Assembly: GCA_905178155.1 (NCBI GenBank)
Contig: CAJINV010000003.1
Span: 10,051,979-10,115,978 of the forward strand
Length of the DNA: 64,000 nt
Origin: Amoebophrya sp. A120
Lineage: Eukaryota; Sar; Dinophyceae; Syndiniales; Amoebophryaceae
Direction of reading: 5' to 3'
Positions 43,140 to 53,356 of this stretch are shown here, piece after piece; within the stretch, counting starts at the first letter, position 1, and each line of letters starts with the position of its first letter. The position numbers were made by a program, and so were the translations under genes. The notes below the pieces were generated by a model, which saw nothing but the letters and a program-made list of their open reading frames with translations, ran no database searches and was not told the origin of the DNA.

Positions 43140-44670
43140 GGAAAAAGGGCGCATGAGTTAAAAAGACTCCCCGTCCTTGACGTCGCAAACTCGCCCTATT
43201 GGGGAACGGGGGCCGAAATAGTGCAACTCCGAGCCTTTCGCATGTGAGTAAAGATAGAAAGCAAGGACACGACCAACGCAAAGTGGCGGGCGTCGTCTTT
43301 CTTAAATTGCGCAAAGAATCGCCACGCCGCAAAGAATCGCCACGCCGCAAGCCGTGACGCAGAGTTGCCCCTGACAATGCGGCGCGCCGGAGAGGGCTGC
43401 TAGGGTGGGCTCCTAAAAAACCTACGCGCCCTGCAGCAATAATGTTACGGGTGAGGGTATGAGGCGCGCCAGCGTCGTATTTGTCCGCTGCAGGGCAAAA
43501 ATTTTCCTCGTGATCATCTCCCGGAGTGATAGGCCGCTCTAGTATCGCTCCACTTCCCGCTGGCCAACGGAGAGTGGGGTGGTATGCAGTGAGGTCACCG
43601 AGCGGCTCTAACCAGGGAGGTTTTTTGACAGTTACCTTGAAAAACGGCCGGTAGTTTTCAATCGGCCGGAAGTGTTTTTTTATTATATAAAAAGTTCCCA
43701 ATTACGAAGCGGCTTTGGCGGTGCTGGCACCGAATCGCCAGCGGGTTCTATCGGTCGCCGCTTGAAAAAACGACGCAGAGGAGCCGGCAAAGGTGGCGCC
43801 CTTTTGCGGCGCCCACCGCCTTGGTTTCTGGCGGTTTCGGGCGCCCAAAAGGGCGCCCGAAAAAGCGCGCCCAAAGTCCGAACAGCGAAACACCCTGGCA
43901 CGGCCGCGGTTTCGGAGCATTTTGGGCTGCCGCGAAAGCGGCCGCCTTTTCGCCGGTTACAGAGCGTGGGGGGGCGCCGGCGCGAAAAATAAAAACGCAA
44001 AAAAGATGAAAAAGCGCGCCAGACGCGCGAAGCCAATCGGCATGCTATGGGCCCGGTTTTTCTTCGCTTCTTGGGCGACGCCCGGATCGGCCCCAGAGCG
44101 TCGGGGCTGGCTTTCGGAGGGGGGTTTCGGAAATTTGCTAAAATTCGTCACGTCTTCCAGGCGCCCGCCATATCTCGCGGCCGGCCTAACGGTACCCCCG
44201 GCAGCATGGCGGCCCCAGAAAAAGCAAAGCCGTGGCCAGGGCGATGGTCGTCAAGAAAACGCCGACGACCTCACTACCCCCGCCCCGGCGGCTATGTTTG
44301 GCACTCTGGTGAGCCACTTCGAGACTGGTGATCGTCGGAGTGGCAACCCATCGAATTCTCGCTCCATATCCCCCGCTGCGCAACCACCACCGGAAATGGA
44401 TTGATAACGCACTGAATCAGCAGCCCGGCAAAAGTCTGGCCTTCCAGCTCCGTCGCCGAAAGAGGCATCGTCGCCGCGTGATGCGGTTTCGTTAGCAAGC
44501 GGGAGAGCGTTTTGCGTTATCACGACACCAAGAACGTCACTCCGAGTCCGGAACGCGAGCGAGGAAGTGGAGTGATATACGAGAACTCAATGAAAGAAGC
44601 AAGTGCTATAATTCCGGGGAGAAATCCCACTTCCGGCGTTACGACGTTTTCCCGGAGTGATTCCAGAACG
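43140..44670 (+). repeat. Dispersed repeat 'GGAGTGA', copy 1, split by introner-like element D
   Basis: 43140-43584 and 44304-44670 together match 61985-62795 at high identity. Shared landmarks are CTCCCCGTC.TTGACGTCGC, GCCTTTCGCATGTGAGTAAA, CAGCAATAATGTTA, TTTTCCTCGTGATC, CGGAGTGAT, CTCCATATCCCCCGCTGC, TGATAACGCACTGAATCA and CCCGGAGTGATTCCA. No protein is encoded. Several internal CACTCC/GGAGTG motifs in opposite orientation suggest it is built from smaller inverted units. Confidence 0.8.
43585..44299 (+). mobile_element. Introner-like element, copy D (nested)
   Basis: Begins TGCAGTGAGGTCACCG, ends GGCTATGTTT. It is flanked by GGTA (43581-43584) and GGCA (44300-44303). In the uninterrupted repeat at 62 kb the site is a single GGTA (62422-62425) with the same sequence on both sides. 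The comparison fixes both element ends and the 4-bp target duplication. It is not in a gene here, so splicing is not required for its presence. Confidence 0.85.
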
Positions 44671-45020
44671 TGCTAGATTTTTATATATGGAAACCGGTAC
44701 GCGCTGAGGCCCCGTTCTCTACTGCGTCGCCTGTCGCCACTTTTAGCTCGTGTTGTGCGTCGTTTGTAAACGATTTCGCACAGAGAGATTCAGAGCGAAC
44801 AACCATGAGAGATCCAAAGAGAGAAGAGCGTAAGAGCGGTAGCGCTGTACTTCGTATTTATCCAATCTCCGAGTAGCAGTCACTGGCACATTACTGCTCA
44901 GGAGCAGAAATTGAGTCTAAACTTTTCATGTGGGGAAACAGCGTAGATTGAGTGTCTCTTTTTCCTCCCACCGTCCCCATCAGTTCCTATCTCCTAGTTC
45001 GTTATTTAAAAAAAATAAAA

Positions 45021-45727
45021 ATGCGCTTTCTTTGCACGGGCCCGCCACAGCTGGACTCAGTAGCAATAGTCAAACGCAGGCGGGAGGACCTCGAGGAAAA
45101 GCAACAAAAAGAACTTCAAGCCAAAGGAGTTCTTGCTGCCGCCATATTCCTAATCAAAACAAATTCTGTCGTCGAAGTGAGTGAGCTATGAAAAGAAACT
45201 GTCAAAGTCACCAAACACAGTGAACTTTTGTAAGATGAAGATCATGATAAATAAGCTATACTCTTGTCAACGGGGCGCGGGGCGGGCGCAACCCAATGGA
45301 CAAAAGCTTTCCAATAGTCGATGCTTGCTTGTTCTTCAAACTTAGTCTTTCCCTGTTTTGCGGACCTTTCATCTCGCGTCGCACTGATGTTTCCTATCAT
45401 GGCGGGCCAGGCTTGGGGGGCGAGTCGTGGTAGTCCTGTTTCTTCAAGCGCGATGTTCCCATGATGAAAATGACGGAAGCTGCAGGCGCTGCACTAAGTA
45501 TGTTGAGTCATGCGAGTGCAAGTAGCCATGCTCATCTTCTGGTTGGGGCCAAGAATGAGAGGCAGATTGCTTTCATCAGCAGGACAGGAAGACAAGAAAA
45601 GCGAGGCTATCTAGAAATAGAATCGTCGAGAATCAGAACAGCAGTAGATATCACAATGCAAATCATAATGAAAGGATTATCGGGAGCGACGATAAATGTC
45701 CATCAATGGGAATTGCGCCATATGTTA
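45021..45727 (+). CDS. Hypothetical two-exon protein
   Basis: Exon 1 45021-45176 starts MRFLCTGPPQLDSVAIVKRR and contains a Lys/Glu/Gln-rich helix. It ends at a consensus donor GTGAGT with phase 0. Exon 2 45449-45727 follows CTGTTTCTTCAAG, also phase 0, reading RDVPMMKMTEAAGAALSMLS and on to ESSRIRTAVDITMQIIMKG. It ends where an intron-associated repeat begins at GTTTACC (45728). Further exons probably exist. The sum of ~145 residues has coding-like codon use and no recognised family. The intron is 272 nt. Confidence 0.45.
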
Positions 45728-45815
45728 GTTTACCGGCCAGCCCCCGGCGGAGGCCGCCGGGGAGGGGGCTGTTCGGCGGAGGTGTTCCGGTGGGGAAGGC
45801 GGCGCCAATCCATCG
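45728..45815 (+). repeat. Second intron-associated repeat, copy 2
   Basis: Starts GTTTACC, then contains a strong hairpin (CAGCCCCCGGCGG...CCGGGGAGGGGGCTG, about 45738-45771) and GGAGGTGTTCCGG. Homologous to 26754-26850. Confidence 0.6.
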
Positions 45816-46199
45816 CTGCCCGCCAAACAAGAAACAGAGAGCGCTGCCCGTAGTAGATGGCGCGCGGGCGCGTCCTGCACTTGCAGGGCCGGCCCTGTTA
45901 GCTGTGCGCCGAGAGAAAAGGCGAGCAGGATTTTTTTTCACCTGTAGCCGCAACAACTAACTTCACGACGCTACCGCGGCGGCGCACTTGCTGCCCCGCC
46001 GCGCGCGGGCGTTGTGAGTGTGAAGTTGCGGCCACCCTAGGTGGCCGCCCACGTTAAGGCGTGGCGCCGCGCCCCCTCTGGGGGACGCAGAGCGGCGCAC
46101 TCACTTTGAACAGCCGCCCCGATCTGAAAACAAAAGCAAGGCCGGCCGATCTTTGCGCACGAGGCGGCGCGCGCAGACAAGCGGGCGTCGCTCCTGGAG

Positions 46200-46500
46200 A
46201 TGGTCCGGAAGAGGATCCGGGAGAGGTCCCGAGAGGGTCCGTTGAGAGGTAGAGCAGAGGCTCCCGGAGAGGGTCGCGGTAGAGAGTCGCCTAGAGGGCC
46301 GCCCTATACTACGCACCCTCTCCGACCCTCTTTCCCTGCCCTCTACTTGACCTCTCCCCAACCTCTACGTACCCTACCTCTGCGCGCGTATAGCCCCGCT
46401 TTGGGGGCGTCTATACGGCGCACCCTCTCCCGACCGTCTATTTTATCTCTCCGACCGTCTATTTTACCTCTCGCGAACCTCTCCCAGACCTGTGCTGTAC
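46200..46500. repeat. Strand-switching AGAGG/CCTCT repeat
   Basis: 46200-46300 is full of GAGAGG/AGAGGG on the + strand. 46310-46495 is full of CCCTCTC/CCTCTAC, the inverse, so the whole can fold on itself. CCGACCGTCTATTTTA-type units repeat at 46430-46470. Confidence 0.7.
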
Positions 46501-46599
46501 CCTCACCAGCCCCGTTTTCTTCCATATACAATGATAATGATAATTCCCATGGTGGAGGTGGAAACACAAGCAATTAACAGTACAATAATGGCCGAAAAG

Positions 46600-47330
46600 G
46601 AATCCGGAAATCTGGACCGGACAAAAAGAAGGGAATCCGCCCCTGGCAGGGGGGACCCCCGGGGGGTTCCCCCCCCCTGGACCCCCCCCTGGGACGTGGC
46701 GCGGTAAATTTGTGCGAGAACAAGTTGTACATACAAAAACAATCGACGCGCACACGCATGCGCGCAGCAGGATTCTGCTGCTTAGGGCATTGCGTTGCCC
46801 CGCCCCTGCCGAGTGGGGCGGCCAAAGGCCGCCGGCCGAAGGGTCGCACGCTTGCGCGAGGAGCTTGCCGGCTGGCAAACACCAAGAGGCCCACGCTGCC
46901 TTCTCTGTTCCCCCCGGGTTGATGCGTGCGGCCACGCGTCCTGTTTTGCCCTTTTGGGCGGCCGAAGGCCGCCGGCCGATGGTTCGCTCCTCTGTCGCCC
47001 GTCCGAGGTTAGTATGAATCCCGTGGCCCGTGTTATAGCAAGGACAACAGCAAGAAAGCCTGGGCGCATTCGAAGGGTTAGCTTGGGAACCAACAAAGTA
47101 AGCTGGGGCGCAAGCCGGCAACCAACGGCGCACGGGGCGGTCAGTAAGAGGGCCGGCCCGCTCGGAAGCAAGCGGCCCGCCTGCAATTTTTTCGTGCCCT
47201 CCCCTTGCGCTATCGGTTAGTCTATTATTTTGAGGCGCGCCCCCCTTTTTGTGGTCCGTCTCTCTTTCTCCCAACACCATCGGCATCACCCTACCTGCTT
47301 TTATTCGTTCCGGTCCAGACTCTTAGGACC
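46600..47330. mobile_element. Possible TIR element
   Basis: Left TCTGGACCGGACAAAAAG (46611-46628) and right CGTTCCGGTCCAGA (47306-47319) form an imperfect ~20-bp inverted repeat. Inside, a GGGCGGCC.AAGGCCGCCGGCC hairpin block occurs twice (about 46816 and 46956). No target duplication was found. A possible small exon inside (47014-47097, ends before GTAAGC) is not supported further. Confidence 0.4.
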
Positions 47331-47762
47331 GGCCACCAAGGGGTCGCCCTTTAGAGCGACCCAAATCTTGTAACTATGTATAACAAGCAATAGCGTTAGC
47401 GTAGTTCTAGCCTGGCCCTGGGCCATTTCTTCCCGGTATTACGTGCATAGTGCTGGCATCTTTGGCGTGCCCCTGGCTCCTCTTGAACATGTTTTAGCAA
47501 GCGCACCGCGAGGGAAAAAAGACTCCCCTGTTGGATCCTCGCAGCAGCGAAGCAAGCGGCGACTTGCGAGAGAGTGTTGATTTTTGTCCGCGCTGCTACC
47601 GTCTCCGTCCCGCCTGCCTCGTGGCATTGTGCTTCACACATGACGAAGCTACAGTGCGACATGTAATCCTGAGATAGTTCGTCTCGTCTTGTTACCGCCG
47701 CTGCGGCCGCCGCGCGTCTGCATTCGTTGCCTTCGTTCCTGAACTAAGTAGCTGTGTCAACC

Positions 47763-49589
47763 ATGGCGTCGTCTTCAAGGCGTGTCAAGGTGGTGCTCCG
47801 GCTCGCTTCATTTTTCAGTTCCTACAGACCATGTTCCCAGGGCGTTTCTGCGTATGTTGCGCTCCGTGAAAGCGATAGTGCGCAGGTACTGCGACCGAGT
47901 TTCGTACAACGTGAACGAAGCCGTACTTCTATCCCAAGTTCGAATTCCTCATCTATGATACGGGATTCGGATGATTCTCGTGGCGGAGTGCGTTTGATTC
48001 CATTTAACGTCTGGGCAGCCGTAGCTGGAGAAGGTAGTGACGGCCGCGCAAAGCCAGAGACTCCTGCAAACACGGACGTTAAGAACTCGACGGAAATGAA
48101 CAATTCTGACGACGCCGAAGATGACGCAGGCGCGCCAAGCAGAAAAGCAGCTGGAGCGTTCCTTATGGTGCTCGGTTTCGGAGACGCCCAAGATCCAGCA
48201 AAGATCTCGTCATCTTCAAGTGATAGAAATAGAGGAGCTGGAGCTATTCCAGCAGGTTCGCGCGGGAAACTGGCGAAGTTTGCTGCGCGAAACAATTTCG
48301 GGAGCAAAGGGCCCCACGCCATTCACCATTGTCCAGCCTTACTGATTTCCCGTCGGGGCATCGGACTCGAGACCTCCCTCGCGCGCTGTTTCAAGGCTCT
48401 CCTCCGGAAGATGGTCAGCAAGCACGTCCACCACGTTCACACCTACGCAGATGCAGACCACGGACCTAGGATTGTATCAAGATCAATCCCGACGCCGCTA
48501 TCCACTTCCACTCCGCAAGGCGGTGAGATCGACAAGCAGCAGGGCCTCGACCGCGGCGTCGCGGCCTTCCCGGAGCTCATCGTTGTCTTCGAAGACGACG
48601 CGGTATGGCTGGCCGAGGAAGACGTCAACGATGTGAGTGAAGCCCTTCTCCGCTCTTGGCCAAAAGACACCAGCATCGTCCTGCTTGGGGGGCAGGAGTA
48701 CCTCAAAGCACCAAAGCCGGGCCGGCACCGGGCGCACTACAGCCGACTCGTTTCGCTCGCTTCGCAAGGTGGCGCCACTGGCTTTGGGACTGGCTATCAG
48801 CTAGCTCACCTTGGATTTTCGTGGGGCTCGTATGGTTGGGCGATTCGCACGGCTGACCTTTCGGACTTCGTCTCCACCTTCCTCGACCCGTCACTCGCCA
48901 AGGCGGCCCGCGACTCGCGCGTCAGCCTTGCGATTGACGAAGAGTGGTATCCGTGGGCGGAAAAGAGAGGGAAGACCGTGCGAGTTCTATGTCCGGTAGT
49001 GGTCGGGCACCGTGCTGCGTGGTCCCTGACTCAAAATAAAGAACAAAAAGCCCTGACGAAGCGCCAATGTCCGCAGCCCCTGCTTCAGCCAGACGCGACC
49101 CCTTTCGCCAACGCCATCATATCGAACACAGAGACATCACCACAAGCGTCGCCATCGACGCACAGTGAGACGCACCTCAGCAGTACTGGAGCTTCGAGTG
49201 TATCAGCAAAAACGGATCGACTTGTTGACGAAAACAAAATTAGCACGCGGACTTTAGGATGGCGCTTGCCTACGACCTCCAGGGTGGCCAAGCAAAATTT
49301 GTTCAGGCGCCGGCTTCGCTATCAGCAGAAGCATGCGCGACAAAATCGGGCTCGCCGGGTTGCTGCCGCTCCCAATGCAGATTCAGCCGTCTACGACTCT
49401 AACTTCGCAACTTGGTTGCTCCGAAAGTTTACGGCTCTTGCGGAGCAAATGCACAAAGAACCGCAAGCGCGCTGCTATTGCCGAGGTTCCGGAACTTGTG
49501 AGCAAACTGAAGCCAGCGAACCTGCCCCCTCTGTACTCATAGGGATCAAAAGCGCCGCGCACTGGGCCAAAGTTCGCGCCGTACATTAA
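47763..49589 (+). CDS. Glycosyltransferase family 25-like protein, intronless
   Basis: ATG at 47763 in the context CAACCATGG opens 608 codons without interruption. The central part (about residues 195-430) has SLARCFKALLRKM, then LIVVFEDDAVWLAEEDV (about 48580-48630; the EDD motif in GT25 binds sugar-nucleotide via a metal), then LLGGQEYL, GYQLAHLGFSWGSYGWAIR and a late SLAIDEEWYPWAEKRGKTVR with VVVGHRAAWS. This order resembles GT25 (LPS- and procollagen-type galactosyl/glucosyltransferases), but similarity is by motif only. The N-terminal ~190 and C-terminal ~150 residues are low-complexity. A hydrophobic Golgi anchor is not obvious. The long intron-free frame contrasts with the other genes here. 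Confidence 0.5.
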   Translation: MASSSRRVKVVLRLASFFSSYRPCSQGVSAYVALRESDSAQVLRPSFVQRERSRTSIPSSNSSSMIRDSDDSRGGVRLIPFNVWAAVAGEGSDGRAKPETPANTDVKNSTEMNNSDDAEDDAGAPSRKAAGAFLMVLGFGDAQDPAKISSSSSDRNRGAGAIPAGSRGKLAKFAARNNFGSKGPHAIHHCPALLISRRGIGLETSLARCFKALLRKMVSKHVHHVHTYADADHGPRIVSRSIPTPLSTSTPQGGEIDKQQGLDRGVAAFPELIVVFEDDAVWLAEEDVNDVSEALLRSWPKDTSIVLLGGQEYLKAPKPGRHRAHYSRLVSLASQGGATGFGTGYQLAHLGFSWGSYGWAIRTADLSDFVSTFLDPSLAKAARDSRVSLAIDEEWYPWAEKRGKTVRVLCPVVVGHRAAWSLTQNKEQKALTKRQCPQPLLQPDATPFANAIISNTETSPQASPSTHSETHLSSTGASSVSAKTDRLVDENKISTRTLGWRLPTTSRVAKQNLFRRRLRYQQKHARQNRARRVAAAPNADSAVYDSNFATWLLRKFTALAEQMHKEPQARCYCRGSGTCEQTEASEPAPSVLIGIKSAAHWAKVRAVH

Positions 49590-49710
49590 GGGCGGAAAAA
49601 GTGTGGGCGTGTAGGCGGTTTGATTGGTTTGCATATACCAATATCAGTGGCGCGCCTTTATAGTGTCTATAATAATACTGGCTATTAGCTGTGTGGCCGC
49701 CGTGTTTGTA

Positions 49711-50000
49711 TGTAGTCAGGCCACCGAAAGCCGCTACCCTGGCAGCTTTGTTTCTTGATAGTGAGACAGCAAACTTCGGCGCCGGCTCGGTTCGGCGCCG
49801 GCTAAACTGGCCTCTGGTTCGGCGCCGGCTCCCGTTCCGGTAGACGCCTGCTGCGGCCAACTGGTAGGCCGCCCTCGCCAGGTGCCTTCCCGGGGCCCGG
49901 CTTTTGGCGCGGGCCGGAAAGCGTTGCGCCACTTCTTTAGCAAAAGCCAGGAAGCGGCTTCGGGTGAAATCGCGGGGCGCGTGCCTTCGCTTGGGAAGCC
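49711..50000 (+). mobile_element. Left end of a further introner-like element
   Basis: TGTAGTCAGGCCACCG after TGTA at 49707-49710, followed by GTGAGACAGCAAAC as in copy B. The right end was not found, so the end coordinate is arbitrary. It may be truncated or very long. The following DNA carries a GGTTCGGCGCCGGCT motif three times (49779-49830). Confidence 0.5.
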
Positions 50001-52459
50001 AACACGAGCCGGGGCGCCTGGGCCTATCAAAGTCGTAGCGTTTCCCCAAAGAGAACAAGCAGCCCGCATTCCATTCGCGGGGAGTCATCGCAAACCCTCG
50101 GCACTCTGGTCCCCCGCCCCCCCCCCCCCCGCCGAGCCCCCCCGTCCGCTGCCGTTTCCAGCTACCGGTTCCCGCTTCCCGGCTAGGTCCGGGTCTCGGG
50201 ACTTGGTCACGGTCGGGGCCCGGCCGCCTGCTGAACGACACGCAACATGAAGGCGCTGCCGCCTTTTCAGGGCCCGCCCCTGCTTCAGGCCCATCTTTTG
50301 AAAGCAGGCCGCCCCCGCTTCTCGTGGAACGCATGGGGTGGCGGGCTACGCTTGGCGACTTACATACAAGGAAGGAGACGGACCCTCGGCCAAGAGAACG
50401 CCTAGGCCAGAAAGTCGGACGAGCGAAGTTCTACCGTTTTGCGCCGCCCCTTGCAGTGGGGGCCGCGGGCGGAACGCTTTGGCACCACAGGCGCGACCGC
50501 GTTCCGGGCGGCTTTATTCCGAAAAATTCGTTGGCCTCCCGCGTTCCGGCTGCGCGGCAAGGGCCGGGGCGGGTCGGCCTTGCGTAGATTCATGCGGGCC
50601 AACCCCCAAGAGCCGCGCAGCGTTTTTAGTTTACTGCCCGCGCGAACGGTGGCGCGCTTGTGTGTGGGAAGCTGGCGGCCGACGGCCTTCCATGGTGAGG
50701 CAGCAGTGGCGGGGCCGCCCGGGCAGCGCGCGCCCTATATATGTCGCCGCAGGGGCGGGCGGTCGTAACCTCAGGACAGGCCGAGCAGGCGCTGTCCATC
50801 CCCGAACTAAGAAGAAGAGCGGGCGGGGCAGCGTGCAAATAGTTCGGGCGCTTTTTCGTGCGCGGCGCGAACCAGGTGCGGCCGCTTCTATTTGATTTGA
50901 GCGGGCACGCAGAGCCGAGCGAGGACGCAAACCGGGGCGCGACGCAGCGCACCACCTCGGGCGGGACTCACCCCGCCGGGCCGCGCGCCCGCGCGATTGT
51001 TTTCCTTCAAGCCCTTCGGCGGCCCGCCGTCATGCCGGTCGCATGGGGTTTCAGGGTGGGGCCGCCGGCCGAAAAATAGTGGGTGGCACCTGGCGGCTGC
51101 GTGCGCAATTTACGCGCGAAGGTGCCCGCAAGGTAAAGAAGGCACGAATTGCGCGCAACGGCCCGCCACCGAGCGCCACTGACGGCCGCGCCCCGCGGGT
51201 GGCTAGCTGGCAAGGTAATTAGAGGCACGGCCCCCGCCGGGGGGTGGTAGTTGCTTAGTGGCGCGGGGCCGTTTTTGCTAGTGGAAATCTGTGGCGCGGC
51301 CTGGCCGCCTCCTGGCCGGCCCGCCGGGCCAGCCGCGCCGGCGCCGCTTTGGGCCGCCGGCGGGCCCGGGGGGCGCCAGCCGAGCCGCGCGCCCCGCCCG
51401 CGCATGGGCCACGCGCAAAAAGCTTCGGAGTGCCGCGCCGCCACACACCGCGGGCTGCCTGCCGCAACCTGCTCACAGCCGGCTTCCACGCCCGGGACCG
51501 TTTTTGATGTGTTCACACCCCCGCACTACCACTTCCGGGCCAGGGATGTGGCGCTTCATCTTCTGCGGTAGCAGTGCGGATTTCGGAACTCAGGGAGACA
51601 GCGACGGGGGGAAGAAGCATCAACCGCGGGGCGGGGTGTCCGGTGCTTCGTCGTGTTCGGTGCGAGTTGCGGCGTGTTGTGGCGCCAAGATGATTTTTGT
51701 TTTCAATGCAAATAGCGCGACTAGCCCTAGCGGTTTTTGGCAAATTTGCCTACTTGAGCTAGATGGGAAGGGAGGCGACGGCGCGCAGAAACACTCCGCC
51801 AGCCGCCCGTGCGCGAACGGCGCCCGCTTCGGGGATGCGCAGCCGACTCGGCTGGAGAACATCTCGCGCGGGCCGCGGCCGGGCGCGCGTTCCGCCTTCT
51901 GGGGCCCCGGCCGCCCGGCGGGGGAACAGCAGGCCCCTGGAAAGGGGCGCGCGGCCCCCCCTGCCGGGGGGGAAAAAGGGGCCGACGTGGCTCGGCTCTG
52001 CGTTCCCCCTTCTGGGGGGGCAAAAAATGGCCATTCCCTGATGCCACGGGGAGGGTGAAATGGCCCAAAATCGCGCACATTGATTTACAGCGGGCCGGAT
52101 TTGTTGTCGGGGCACCCCGCCGCCCCCGAAGCGAAGCGAGGGCGGCCCGCAATGCCAGTGGGAGGGCGGAAGGCATTCCCTATTTCAGCCGAAGTTCTAG
52201 CTTCCAGGCGTGATATTGTTTGCCGGCCTTGTCGCCGTACGCGAAGAAGCAAAAAGAAAAGGAGGCAGACAAGTGCCGCGGGACATCTGTGCGCCATGCG
52301 CTAAGGTATTCAGATTCGCCGCGCGTGGCCGCTCAGCTTGTGCAATGAATTAGACCGCTGGTCCGCCCACGAATGTTGCGCCTTTAGGTTCCTCGTGCGA
52401 CGTGGATCCGGCGCGGGGTCCGTTGCGGCTGTGTGAGCCAGCATGCACCGCTTCCGGGT
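50001..52459. other. Very GC-rich stretch without a supportable gene
   Basis: Homopolymer C and G runs, palindromic GGCCGCC motifs, and open frames on both strands in all phases. CTTCGGCGGCCCGCC-type motifs resemble those at 46.8 and 63.3 kb. No exon with splice signals or motif was found. Confidence 0.5.
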
Positions 52460-53356
52460 ATGGCAACCGCGCGCTTTCTTATTGGTGGGGCCCCGAGTGG
52501 CCCTCTTCTGGCGGAGCAGCGGCAGCACGGTGATTTAGTTTTCGTGGACGATGGGCAGGACGCAGCCGAGAAGTCCGGGAGCGGTGTAGAAGAAGGCTGG
52601 CGTGACATTTTGGAGGCGATGCCAAAGGACCGAAGGAAGATCCTGGACTGGCTCGCCTTAGTTGGGCGCAATATGACAGCTACGACGAAGATACGACCCT
52701 CTCTCTCGCCGAGTGTGACCCATGTTGGAAATATGGACAGCGATACATATTTGGAGCCGTGTGGGTTGCTTCGTGCTCTTCGCTTGGCATCTAGTGGGGT
52801 CGATCATGGACACGCACAGCATCTGTACTACGGTTTGGCCACTGTTGATGGCCCTGCCCATCGCCAGGAGCTCGCAAAGCAAAGCAGGCCGCTCTCTTGC
52901 CAACTGCCAGGGCGTTGCTCATATATGTCAGGAGGGTAAGCTTTTCGTATTCGCCCCTTTGTGATTGCGCATGACGATGATCGTTCTACTCACTACAGGC
53001 CGACAGCTTATTTCGTCCAAGCGAAGGCTGCACAATTTGGCCAAGGGGAAACAAGAAGTAAGGAATTGGTGAGAGGGTAGTCAGAGGAAAAGAGAAGGGT
53101 AGAGGAAGAGGAGGATAACAATTTGCCACGCGCTTTGCGCAGAACAATCGGCATGGTCGCGCGGCACCTTGCAGGCTCTCGCTGCAATCGAGCGCATCCG
53201 GCTGACCCAAAAACCCAACTTGTCATGCAAAATGCACATGCTTATGGTTATGCCGAAAAGTATCTATGCGACACAGTGCTGGAGAAATGCTCACGAACAC
53301 GAAGACGAGCAGAGAGCTGCAAGGGGATAACATTGACACGAATTAGCCCTGCGTGA
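52460..53356 (+). CDS. Glycosyltransferase family 31-like (beta-1,3-galactosyltransferase-like), three exons
   Basis: Exons 52460-52935, 52999-53057 and 53175-53356, with introns of 63 nt (GTAAGC...TACAG) and 117 nt (GTAAGG...TGCAG). Phases 2 and 1 fit throughout, giving 238 codons to TGA. Motifs in order: TARFLIGGAP with LLAEQRQHGDLVFVD, the DxD-type metal site NMDSDTYLEPCGLL (52736-52744), LYYGLATVDGPAHRQ, and SYMSGGPTAYFVQAKAAQF. The last spans the 63-nt intron and matches the Y..GP.Y..S segment of GT31, which supports that splice. Known: GT31 enzymes add galactose or GlcNAc in beta-1,3 linkage in the Golgi. The N-terminal anchor and the usual EDV motif are not seen, so exons are probably missing at both ends, or the gene is decayed. 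Confidence 0.6.

Noticed and set aside
50001-52300. Multiple 100-260-codon ORFs on both strands
   Set aside because: Extreme GC content removes stops; no splice-bounded exon or motif distinguishes any frame.
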